From the NCBI GenBank assembly GCA_003250135.1, contig QKHF01000240.1, forward strand, positions 1 through 8,967: a stretch of DNA of 8,967 bases, given 5' to 3'. Position numbers and translations under genes: made by a program. Below, one piece after another: positions 1-6,363 of the stretch (positions are counted from its first letter, which is position 1; the number at the start of each line of letters is the position of its first letter). The notes beneath the pieces were generated by a model, which made no database searches, was not told the origin of the DNA, and saw nothing but the letters and a program-made list of their open reading frames with translations. The stretch is from Paracoccaceae bacterium. GTDB lineage: Bacteria > Pseudomonadota > Alphaproteobacteria > Rhodobacterales > Rhodobacteraceae.

Positions 1-2931
1 TACGGCGTGCAGCTGATCGGCGCCAACCGCGAGGCCATCGAGATGGCCGAGGACCGCAAGCTGTTCCGCGAGGCGATGGACCGGATCGGGCTGGAGAACC
101 CCCGCGCCACCATCGCAAACTCGATGGAGCAGGCGATGGCCGCCATCGAGGATGTCGGCCTGCCGGCCATCATCCGCCCGGCCTTCACCTTGGGCGGCAC
201 GGGCGGCGGCGTCGCTTATAACCGCGAGGATTACGAGCGCATCTGCAAGACCGGGCTCGACGCCTCGCCGGTCAGCCAGATCCTGATCGACGAGAGCCTC
301 TTGGGCTGGAAAGAGTTCGAGATGGAGGTGGTCCGCGACAAGGCGGACAACTGCATCATCGTCTGCTCCATCGAGAACGTGGACCCGATGGGCGTGCACA
401 CCGGCGATTCCATCACCGTCGCCCCGGCGCTGACCCTGACGGACAAGGAGTATCAAATGCTCCGCAACGCCTCGATCGCGGTTCTGCGCGAGATCGGGGT
501 GGAGACCGGCGGATCGAACGTGCAATTCGCCCAAAACCCGGCGGACGGGCGCGTCGTCGTCATCGAGATGAATCCGCGCGTCAGCCGCTCCTCGGCGCTG
601 GCCTCGAAGGCCACCGGCTTCCCGATCGCCAAGATCGCGGCCAAGCTGGCGGTCGGCTACACGCTGGACGAGCTCGACAACGACATCACCAAGGTGACCC
701 CGGCCAGCTTCGAGCCGACCATCGACTATGTCGTCACCAAGATCCCGCGCTTCGCCTTCGAGAAATTCCCCGGCGCCAAGCCCGAATTGACGACCGCCAT
801 GAAATCGGTCGGCGAAGCGATGGCCATCGGCCGCTCCTTCCATGAAAGCGTTCAGAAGGCGCTCTGTTCGATGGAGACCGGCCTGACCGGCTTCGACGAG
901 ATCGAGATCGAGGGCGCCGAGGACGACCAGAGCCCCGAGGAGCGCCATCTGGCGGTGCGCGCCGCCCTCTCCCGCCCGACGCCCGACCGCATCCGGGTCA
1001 TCGCCCAAGCGATGCGCGAGGGGCTGGCGCTGGAGGAGATCGCCGCCGCGACCGCCTACGACATGTGGTTCCTGGAGCGGATCGACGAGATCGTCACCGA
1101 AGAGGCGCGTCTGATCGAGAATGGCCTGCCCGAGGATGAGATGGGCCTGCGCCGGATCAAGATGATGGGCTTTTCCGACGCCCGGCTCGCCAAGCTCTGC
1201 AACCTGCCCGAGGACGCCGTGCGCGCCAAGCGCAACGCCCGCGGCGTGACGGCCGTCTTCAAGCGGATCGACACCTGCGCCGCCGAGTTCGAGGCGCAGA
1301 CGCCCTACATGTATTCGACCTACGAGGCCGACGCGATGGGCGGGGTCGAATGCGAGGCGCGCCCCTCGGACCGCAAGAAGATCGTCATTCTCGGCGGCGG
1401 GCCGAACCGGATCGGCCAGGGCATCGAGTTCGACTATTGCTGCTGTCACGCCTGCTATGCGCTGACCGAGGCGGGCTTCGAGACGGTGATGATCAACTGC
1501 AACCCCGAGACGGTCTCCACCGACTACGACACCTCGGATCGCCTGTATTTCGAGCCGCTGACCATCGAAAGCGTGCTGGAGATCCTGCGCGTCGAGCAGT
1601 CCGCCGGAACGCTGCTGGGCGTAATCGTGCAGTTCGGCGGGCAGACTCCGCTGAAGCTGGCCCGCGCTCTGGAGGCGGCCGACATCCCGATCCTCGGCAC
1701 CTCGCCCGACGCCATCGACCTGGCAGAGGACCGCGAGCGGTTCCAGAAGCTGCTCGAAGACCTGAAGCTGACCCAGCCCGTCAACGGCATCGCCCGCACC
1801 CGCGACGAAGCCTTCGCGGTGGCGCGCGAGGTCGGTTTCCCGGTGGTCATCCGCCCGTCCTATGTGCTCGGCGGGCGGGCGATGGAGATCGTCCGCGACG
1901 ACGCGGGCCTCGACCGCTACATCCGCGAGGCGGTGGTGGTCTCCGGAACCTCGCCGGTGCTGATCGACAGCTATCTCTCCGGCGCGGTCGAGGTGGACGT
2001 GGACGCCCTCTCGGATGGCGAGCGGGTCCATGTCGCCGGCGTGATGGAGCATATCGAGGAAGCTGGCGTCCATTCCGGCGACAGCGCCTGCGCCCTGCCG
2101 CCCTATTCGCTGTCCCCCGCCATCATCGACGAGATCAAGCGCCAGACCGAAGCGATGGCCCTCGGCCTGAACGTCGTCGGCCTGATGAACGTGCAGTTCG
2201 CGGTCAAGGGCGAGGACATCTACGTGCTTGAGGTGAACCCGCGCGCCTCGCGCACCGTGCCCTTCGTGGCCAAGGCCGTGGGCGCGCCGATCGCCGCCAT
2301 CGCCGCCCGCGTCATGGCGGGCGAGAAGCTGGCGGATTTCGACCTGCCGTCGCCTGAAATTCCCCGCGTCGCGGTGAAGGAGGCGGTGCTGCCCTTCGCC
2401 CGCTTCCCCGGCGTCGACACCATCCTGGGGCCGGAGATGCGCTCGACCGGCGAGGTCATGGGCCTGGACCGGACCTTCGACCGCGCGTTCCTGAAAAGCC
2501 AGATCGCGGCGGGCACGCAATTGCCCAGCAAGGGCCTGGTGTTCATCTCGGTCCGCGACGGCGACAAGGCCGCGATCCTGCAGCCGGCGCGCACGCTGGT
2601 GGAGTGCGGATTGTCGATCGTCGCCACCGGCGGCACCGCCAAGTTCCTGTCCGAGAACGGAGTGCCGGTCGAGCGGGTGAACAAGGTGTTCGAAGGCCGC
2701 CCGCACATCATCGATCGGATGAAGAACGGGGACGTGGCGCTGGTCTTCAACACCACCGAGGGCGCGCAGTCGCTGAAGGACAGCTATGCGATCCGCGCCA
2801 ACGCTCTGAGCATGAAGACGCCCTATTACACCACGGCCGCGGGCGCCGCGGCGGCGGCGCGCGCCATCCGCAACCTCGCCGAAGGCGCGCTGGATGTCGC
2901 CCCGCTGCAGGAATACGCCAAGGTCGGGTGA
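1..2931 (+). CDS. carB: Carbamoyl-phosphate synthase large subunit, 5'-truncated by window edge
   Basis: The product makes carbamoyl phosphate from bicarbonate, two ATP and ammonia channelled from CarA, feeding pyrimidine and arginine synthesis in the cytoplasm. The frame is open from base 1, so the true start lies upstream. Against E. coli CarB, which I recall as 1073 residues, the first visible residue aligns near residue 111, so roughly 110 or more residues are missing. The first (carboxyphosphate) ATP-grasp half is seen in AEDRKLF near base 46, IDESLLGWKEFEMEV, and EMNPRVSRSS from base 562. The second half opens with GGGPNRIGQGIEFDY (1393-1437) and carries EVNPRASRTVPFV from base 2230. 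The C-terminal allosteric (MGS-like) domain starts near base 2521. It keeps the effector-site residues: the Lys of SVRDGDK, both Thr of ATGGT (2623-2637), the Lys of VNKVFEGRPH and the NTT at 2749-2757. The stop is TGA at 2929-2931. No internal frameshift is seen. Identification is very secure. Confidence 0.98.
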   Translation, partial: YGVQLIGANREAIEMAEDRKLFREAMDRIGLENPRATIANSMEQAMAAIEDVGLPAIIRPAFTLGGTGGGVAYNREDYERICKTGLDASPVSQILIDESLLGWKEFEMEVVRDKADNCIIVCSIENVDPMGVHTGDSITVAPALTLTDKEYQMLRNASIAVLREIGVETGGSNVQFAQNPADGRVVVIEMNPRVSRSSALASKATGFPIAKIAAKLAVGYTLDELDNDITKVTPASFEPTIDYVVTKIPRFAFEKFPGAKPELTTAMKSVGEAMAIGRSFHESVQKALCSMETGLTGFDEIEIEGAEDDQSPEERHLAVRAALSRPTPDRIRVIAQAMREGLALEEIAAATAYDMWFLERIDEIVTEEARLIENGLPEDEMGLRRIKMMGFSDARLAKLCNLPEDAVRAKRNARGVTAVFKRIDTCAAEFEAQTPYMYSTYEADAMGGVECEARPSDRKKIVILGGGPNRIGQGIEFDYCCCHACYALTEAGFETVMINCNPETVSTDYDTSDRLYFEPLTIESVLEILRVEQSAGTLLGVIVQFGGQTPLKLARALEAADIPILGTSPDAIDLAEDRERFQKLLEDLKLTQPVNGIARTRDEAFAVAREVGFPVVIRPSYVLGGRAMEIVRDDAGLDRYIREAVVVSGTSPVLIDSYLSGAVEVDVDALSDGERVHVAGVMEHIEEAGVHSGDSACALPPYSLSPAIIDEIKRQTEAMALGLNVVGLMNVQFAVKGEDIYVLEVNPRASRTVPFVAKAVGAPIAAIAARVMAGEKLADFDLPSPEIPRVAVKEAVLPFARFPGVDTILGPEMRSTGEVMGLDRTFDRAFLKSQIAAGTQLPSKGLVFISVRDGDKAAILQPARTLVECGLSIVATGGTAKFLSENGVPVERVNKVFEGRPHIIDRMKNGDVALVFNTTEGAQSLKDSYAIRANALSMKTPYYTTAAGAAAAARAIRNLAEGALDVAPLQEYAKVG

Positions 2932-2937
2932 CGGGCC

Positions 2938-3747
2938 TCAGCCCCGCGCCGTCGCCACCACGCCGCTGATCGGCGCCGAGACGGGCGCTTCGCCCCACTC
3001 GGCACGGATCGCCTCGGCGGCAAGTTCCGTCAACTCGGCTAGCCGACCGGGCGCGCGCGCCTCCAACTCGTTGCGCAGCGGCGTGCCCTGGCAATAGGCG
3101 ATGGCGGGGTCGCGGTGACTCTCAGCCGCGCTGACGCCCTCATAGAGGCTGATCGAGACCTGCCCGAACCCGGCGGCGCGCAACTCCGCCTCGATCACCG
3201 CCGGATCGCCATGCCCATGCGGGGTTCGCGCCAGAAACACCGGCGGATCGTCCGGAAACTCTCGCGAAAGGGCGTTGGTGACGGTCGCCGCAAAACCATT
3301 CCGCGCGATGTCGGACCAGAGGTTGAACAGGAACGCGCCGCCCGGGCGCAGGACGCGACGCGCCTCGCGGTATCCGGCGACGCGGTCGGGGAAGAACATG
3401 GCGCCGAACTGGCAGAGCGCGACATCGAAGCTGTCCCCGTCGAAGGGCAGTTCCAGCGCGTCGGCCGGACGCCATTCGATACGCGCATCGTCCGCTTGCC
3501 GCCTGCGCGCCCACTCGATCATCGGCGGATTGAGGTCGGTGGCGACGATCCGCACGCCGTGCGGCAGGGCCGCCGCCAGAGCACGGGTCAGAACCCCGGT
3601 CCCCGCCGCCGTCTCCAGAACGTCCGACGGATTTTCAGCCGCCGCTCGCGCCGCAAGATCGCGCGCCGCATCCTCGAAGATCAGCGGCACCAGATAATCG
3701 TCGTAGATCTGCGGAATCGACCCCTGAAATCGCGTGTCGTCGCTCAT
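2938..3747 (-). CDS. Class I SAM-dependent methyltransferase (UbiE/Methyltransf_11-like)
   Basis: A 269-residue soluble protein with a Rossmann-type methyltransferase domain. Motif I is VLETAAGTGVLTR (residues 43-55), where the E-x-x-x-G-x-G glycine loop binds SAM. The acidic end of strand 2 is D71 in VATDLNPPM. The adenine-contacting motif is ADALELPF around D96, followed by SFDVALCQFG. The post-motif RRVLRPGGAFLF lies at 131-142. The N-terminus (YDDYLVPLIFEDAARDLA, 15-32) and the helical C-terminal third look like a substrate lid. These features place it among small-molecule methyltransferases, but the substrate cannot be read from sequence. The ATG at 3747-3745 is preceded by a GGAG ribosome-binding site with 7-nt spacing, inside a GGTGGGGGGAG run. 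It is convergent with carB, 6 bp separating the stops. It lies 126 bp downstream of the lipoprotein gene on the same strand, so co-transcription is possible but not shown. Confidence 0.9.
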   Translation of the reverse strand: MSDDTRFQGSIPQIYDDYLVPLIFEDAARDLAARAAAENPSDVLETAAGTGVLTRALAAALPHGVRIVATDLNPPMIEWARRRQADDARIEWRPADALELPFDGDSFDVALCQFGAMFFPDRVAGYREARRVLRPGGAFLFNLWSDIARNGFAATVTNALSREFPDDPPVFLARTPHGHGDPAVIEAELRAAGFGQVSISLYEGVSAAESHRDPAIAYCQGTPLRNELEARAPGRLAELTELAAEAIRAEWGEAPVSAPISGVVATARG

Positions 3748-3873
3748 TCGCTCACTCCCCCCACCTCGGCCAGAGCCGGTATCGGCCGGGCGCTGGAGGA
3801 GAGGACTCAGGCGCCCCCGCGCGACGCGGCGAGACAGTCTATTACGGGCGCGGATCGGCGCAAGAACGCCGCG
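3748..3873. other. Intergenic spacer, lipoprotein gene to methyltransferase gene
   Basis: A 126-bp gap between two leftward genes. At its left end it holds the methyltransferase ribosome-binding site. A 5-bp inverted repeat (CGGCC/GGCCG with a 12-nt loop) lies near 3768-3789 and is too weak to call a terminator. On the minus strand TAATAG (3844-3839), with TTCTTG 16 nt upstream, is a poor promoter-like pair. No T-tract and no small open frame with a convincing start were seen. Confidence 0.4.
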
Positions 3874-4449
3874 TCAGGGCTCGATCGTCGCGACCCCGAA
3901 CAGGGGAACGTCGCCCCCCGTCGCCAGAGCCGACGCAGCGGCGAACAAACTGTCCTGATCCGCGAACAGGCACCCGTTCTCGTCCGCTTCGGCCCCCGCC
4001 GCGGCGGCCGCGGCCCCAAGCGCGTTGCCGGGCTGCGTGGTGCAGTTCGGGATGACCAACCGAACTCCCTCGGGCGTCGTCTCGGCCCGCGTCAAGAGCA
4101 GCAGCGGCTCCTGATCCTCGATCCGCATGAAGGCGAGGTCGCCAATCCCCGCGGCGTGGAAGAACAGCACCAGAAGGTCCTCCTCCGGCGCGTCCGACTC
4201 CGCCGCTACCGGGTGCAGCCGGACCCAGTCCGCGCCGCGCAGCGCAGTGCGGGAAACCGCGACGCGCAAGCAATCCCGCTCGCCGTCCTCGGGCTCCGCG
4301 CAGTAGGTGTACTCGCGACCCTCGGTGAGCGGGAAGAAGCCGTCCAGCGGCGCGACGTCGACGCGCTCCTCCTCGATGACCATGCATCCTGAGGCGATCG
4401 CCGCCATGGCCAGCCCGGCCGCCGCGCGCAGAATTCGTGACGCTTGCAT
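3874..4449 (-). CDS. Predicted lipoprotein of unknown function
   Basis: A 191-residue protein not recognised as a named family. The N-terminus has Arg at positions 5 and 8, a hydrophobic stretch (9-19), and a lipobox-like IASGC ending at Cys22. It is therefore predicted to be exported by Sec, lipidated on Cys22 and anchored in a membrane facing the periplasm. The mature part is acidic. It contains FFPLTEGREYTYC near 38-50, a plausible beta-rich core, and four cysteines (50, 60, 136, 160) that could form two disulfides. A low-complexity alanine run (GAAAAAAG, about 145-152) lies between the last two. The ATG at 4449-4447 has GGAG 6 nt upstream, which supports this start. The gene is divergent from greA and upstream of the methyltransferase gene. 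A longer frame overlaps it on the same strand in another phase (3842-4387), but that frame lacks a signal peptide or sensible composition. Existence as a gene is likely; function is unknown. Confidence 0.8.
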   Translation of the reverse strand: MQASRILRAAAGLAMAAIASGCMVIEEERVDVAPLDGFFPLTEGREYTYCAEPEDGERDCLRVAVSRTALRGADWVRLHPVAAESDAPEEDLLVLFFHAAGIGDLAFMRIEDQEPLLLLTRAETTPEGVRLVIPNCTTQPGNALGAAAAAAGAEADENGCLFADQDSLFAAASALATGGDVPLFGVATIEP

Positions 4450-4462
4450 TCCGATCTCCGAT

Positions 4463-4485
4463 CCTTATCGGCGAACCATATAAGG
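4463..4485 (-). promoter_or_regulatory. Candidate -10 element and small inverted repeat ahead of the lipoprotein gene
   Basis: The minus strand carries TTATAT (4483-4478) about 28 bp before the lipoprotein ATG, a good -10-like box in otherwise GC-rich DNA. No matching -35 was found at 16-18 bp. The box overlaps an inverted repeat, CCTTAT (4463-4468) and ATAAGG (4480-4485). This could be an operator or a short 5' UTR hairpin. The same AT-rich core reads TATAAG on the plus strand, so it could also serve greA. This is a prediction from sequence only. Confidence 0.35.
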
Positions 4486-4494
4486 CGATTGCGT

Positions 4495-4535
4495 CGGCGC
4501 GAAGGCGCTCCGCCCCTTGCAGCGCCTTCGCGCCG
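4495..4535. repeat. 15-bp perfect inverted repeat, 11-nt loop
   Basis: CGGCGCGAAGGCGCT (4495-4509) is exactly complementary to AGCGCCTTCGCGCCG (4521-4535), separated by 11 nt. It lies between the divergent lipoprotein and greA genes. No T-tract follows on either strand, so it is not a standard intrinsic terminator. It may be an RNA hairpin in a greA leader, a protein-binding site, or a dispersed palindromic element. Confidence 0.75.
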
Positions 4536-4554
4536 CGCCTAAACTCGGGATCAG

Positions 4555-4582
4555 CGGGCCGCCCTGGAAACGGGGCGGCCCG
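4555..4582 (+). repeat. GC-rich hairpin with GAAA tetraloop upstream of greA
   Basis: CGGGCCGCCC (4555-4564) pairs perfectly with GGGCGGCCCG (4573-4582). Inside, a T-G wobble and a G-C pair close a GAAA loop (4567-4570), a GNRA-type tetraloop if transcribed rightward. It is followed by GCCTGTTTGACAGCTTTT, which is T-enriched but not a clean T-tract. A weak terminator or attenuator in a greA leader is possible. It ends 6 bp before a TTGACA box, so it may instead lie just outside the greA transcript. Confidence 0.6.
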
Positions 4583-4588
4583 GCCTGT

Positions 4589-4617
4589 TTGACAGCTTTT
4601 CGGTAGAGTGAAAGACG
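4589..4617 (+). promoter_or_regulatory. Candidate greA promoter (TTGACA -35)
   Basis: TTGACA at 4589-4594 is an exact sigma-70-type -35 hexamer, 75 bp upstream of the greA ATG. At 16-17 bp spacing the -10 position reads AAAGAC or AAGACG, which is poor. The call rests on the -35 match and location. Confidence 0.4.
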
Positions 4618-4650
4618 GCGCGGCCCGCCCCCAGGCCTGATCGGCCGCGC
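4618..4650 (+). repeat. 8-bp inverted repeat just ahead of the greA ribosome-binding site
   Basis: GCGCGGCC (4618-4625) is complementary to GGCCGCGC (4643-4650) across a 17-nt loop that itself contains the palindrome CAGGCCTG. It ends 4 nt before the GGAG of greA, so if transcribed it could affect ribosome access. Confidence 0.5.
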
Positions 4651-4668
4651 GAACGGAGCGAACGAGTT

Positions 4669-5142
4669 ATGGAAAAGGTCCCGATGACCCAGCGCGGCTA
4701 CAGCGCGCTTGAGGCCGAGATGCGCACGCTGAAATCGGTGGAGCGCCCGGCGGTCATCCGCGCCATCGCCGAGGCGCGCGAGCATGGCGATCTTTCGGAG
4801 AACGCCGAGTATCACGCCGCGCGCGAGAAGCAGAGCTTCATCGAAGGCCGCCTGAAGGAGATCGAGGGGCTGATGTCCCGCGCCGACGTCATCGACCCGA
4901 CCAAGCTGGGCGGCGGCGCGATCAAGTTCGGCGCCACCGTCACCGTGGTCGACGAAGACACCGACGAAGAGAAGACCTATCAGATCGTCGGAGAGGTCGA
5001 GGCGGACATCAAGGCCGGTCTTCTGAACATAAAATCGCCCCTCGCCCGCGCTTTGATCGGCAAGGAAGAGGGCGACAGCGTCGACGTGATGACCCCCGGC
5101 GGCGGACGCAGCTACGAGGTGCTGAAAGTCGCTTTTGTCTAG
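4669..5142 (+). CDS. greA: Transcription elongation factor GreA
   Basis: GreA enters the RNA polymerase secondary channel and stimulates cleavage of the extruded 3' RNA end in backtracked complexes, restarting elongation. The 157-residue product matches the usual length (158 in E. coli). Residues 1-75 form the antiparallel coiled-coil finger. Its tip EHGDLSENAEYH (38-49) keeps the acidic pair D41 and E44 needed for cleavage. The C-terminal FKBP-like domain contains FGATVTVVDEDTDEE, QIVGEVEADI, SPLARALIGKEEGD and TPGG. The ATG at 4669 is chosen because MEKVPMTQRGY aligns directly with MQAIPMTLRGA of E. coli. The Met at base 4684 would remove conserved residues. The best ribosome-binding site, GGAG (4655-4658), is 10 nt away, slightly long. 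The upstream region carries three inverted repeats, so leader-based control is conceivable. Confidence 0.98.
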   Translation: MEKVPMTQRGYSALEAEMRTLKSVERPAVIRAIAEAREHGDLSENAEYHAAREKQSFIEGRLKEIEGLMSRADVIDPTKLGGGAIKFGATVTVVDEDTDEEKTYQIVGEVEADIKAGLLNIKSPLARALIGKEEGDSVDVMTPGGGRSYEVLKVAFV

Positions 5143-5158
5143 CGACGGCCACATCCAA

Positions 5159-5178
5159 GACGGTCTATTCTGACCGTC
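5159..5178 (+). repeat. 7-bp hairpin downstream of greA
   Basis: GACGGTC (5159-5165) and GACCGTC (5172-5178) pair exactly around a TATTCT loop, 16 nt after the greA stop. No T-tract follows (CGGCCGAATCG), so it is at best a weak terminator or a transcript-end stabilising stem between greA and the next gene. Confidence 0.4.
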
Positions 5179-5223
5179 CGGCCGAATCGACAAGCAGGCA
5201 TTCAAGAGGCGACGGGCGGCGGC

Positions 5224-6363
5224 ATGGCGGATATTTCAGAACGGCGCGACAGCGGCCCCGGCGCAACGCCCAGCCGGCGGCTTGAAGACTTCTTCGCCGC
5301 TGCGGTCGCCCCCAATTCGGGCGCGAGCGCGCGGATTCGCAAACTGGCGCTTGGCCTTTCGGCCGTCTGGCTGGTGATCGCGGCGGCCTACGCCGCGGGG
5401 CTTCTGTTCGGACCCGGCCCCGAGCAGACCGGCCGGCCGATCACAATGGTCGACATCGCGCTTCTCCTCCTCGCCGTTCTCGCCCCCGTGTCGCTGACCC
5501 TGTTCGGCCTCGCCGCCTCGGCCGCCATCGAGCGCCTGTCGGAGGAAGCGAAAGCCGCGCGCGCCGAACTCGCGATTCTGAAGCAGGCGGGCGAAGTGCG
5601 GTCGGGCCGTGGCGTTGAGCAGGAGGCTAAGAAACTTCTGAACGAGATGCAGGCGGAGCGCGCTGCGCTGGCCGAGGTGCTGCGCGAAGCCGCCGCCCGC
5701 GCCCGCGCCGGAGAGCTTGGCCGCACCCGGCCTGAGCCCGAGAAGCAGGCCCGGCCCGAACCTGCGCCTGCGCCGAAGCCCGAACCCAAACCCGAACCGG
5801 CGGCTGAGGAAACGGCGCCCACCCCGCAGGAGGACGAGGCCGAGCCGCCCCTGCCGCTCGATCCGCCGCCGGCCGACGCCCGACCCCAGCTGGATTGGGA
5901 GGCGATGACCGTCGCCATGGAGTTCCCCGACTCCGAGACCGACCGCGCCACGATCGAGGCGCTCTACAAGGTTCTGCCCGACCCGATGGCCGCCCGCCTG
6001 ATGCAGTCGGCCGAGGACGTGCTGTCGGTCCTCGCCGGACAGGGCCTTTATATGGACGAATTGAAGGCCTCCGCCACGACCGAGGAGGACTGGACGCTCT
6101 ATCTGGACGGCGCCCGGGGCTCCACCGCGGACGCCATCGGCGCCGTCACCGACGAGAAGGCGCTGGAACAGACCCGGGCGCGGCTGAAGCGCGACGGCGT
6201 GTTCAACGATGCGGCGCTTCACTTCCTGCTGCGTTACGACGCCATCGCCAAGCGCGCCCGCGCCGAGACCGGCGGCGACGCCTACGGCCCCCGCATGGCG
6301 GGGACCCGCACCGGCAAGGCCTATGCCCTGCTGACCCGCGCGCTCGGCCGGTTCGACCGCTAA
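5224..6363 (+). CDS. Uncharacterised two-transmembrane protein with coiled coil and Pro/Glu/Lys linker
   Basis: A 379-residue protein that I do not recognise as a named family. A polar N-terminus (1-40, ending SARIRK) precedes two hydrophobic segments, about 41-63 and 76-99, joined by a short loop (GPGPEQTGRPIT). The positive charge before the first segment suggests both ends are cytoplasmic. Next comes an Ala/Glu/Arg-rich predicted coiled coil (about 102-163), then a disordered linker (about 168-222) with PEPAPAPKPEPKPEP. The C-terminal domain (about 223-379) has a natural amino acid mix, including YKVLPDPMAARLMQ, EEDWTLYLDGARGSTADAIGAV and FNDAALHFLLRYDA, and looks folded and mostly helical. 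The linker recalls TonB or TolA, but the predicted topology puts it in the cytoplasm. The start ATG has only a weak site upstream (AGAGG, 14 nt). It lies 81 bp after greA and could be co-transcribed. Its stop codon overlaps that of the convergent permease gene. Confidence 0.85.
   Translation: MADISERRDSGPGATPSRRLEDFFAAAVAPNSGASARIRKLALGLSAVWLVIAAAYAAGLLFGPGPEQTGRPITMVDIALLLLAVLAPVSLTLFGLAASAAIERLSEEAKAARAELAILKQAGEVRSGRGVEQEAKKLLNEMQAERAALAEVLREAAARARAGELGRTRPEPEKQARPEPAPAPKPEPKPEPAAEETAPTPQEDEAEPPLPLDPPPADARPQLDWEAMTVAMEFPDSETDRATIEALYKVLPDPMAARLMQSAEDVLSVLAGQGLYMDELKASATTEEDWTLYLDGARGSTADAIGAVTDEKALEQTRARLKRDGVFNDAALHFLLRYDAIAKRARAETGGDAYGPRMAGTRTGKAYALLTRALGRFDR

Noticed and set aside
1350..2231. 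A 293-codon plus-strand frame inside carB.
   Set aside because: It is a +2-phase shadow of carB, whose own frame carries all the expected CarB motifs throughout.
3115..4392. A 425-codon plus-strand open frame opposite the methyltransferase and lipoprotein genes.
   Set aside because: The translation is Arg-rich with no domain, no ribosome-binding site is evident, and the opposite strand has clear methyltransferase motifs and a signal peptide.
4555..4600. A strong intrinsic terminator at the GAAA-loop hairpin.
   Set aside because: The stem is good, but the first bases after it are GCCTGTTTGAC, not a T-tract, and no rightward gene upstream needs termination there. I kept it only as a hairpin.
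4465..5205. A 246-codon minus-strand frame covering greA.
   Set aside because: It is antisense to greA, whose identity is secure, and shows no recognisable domain.
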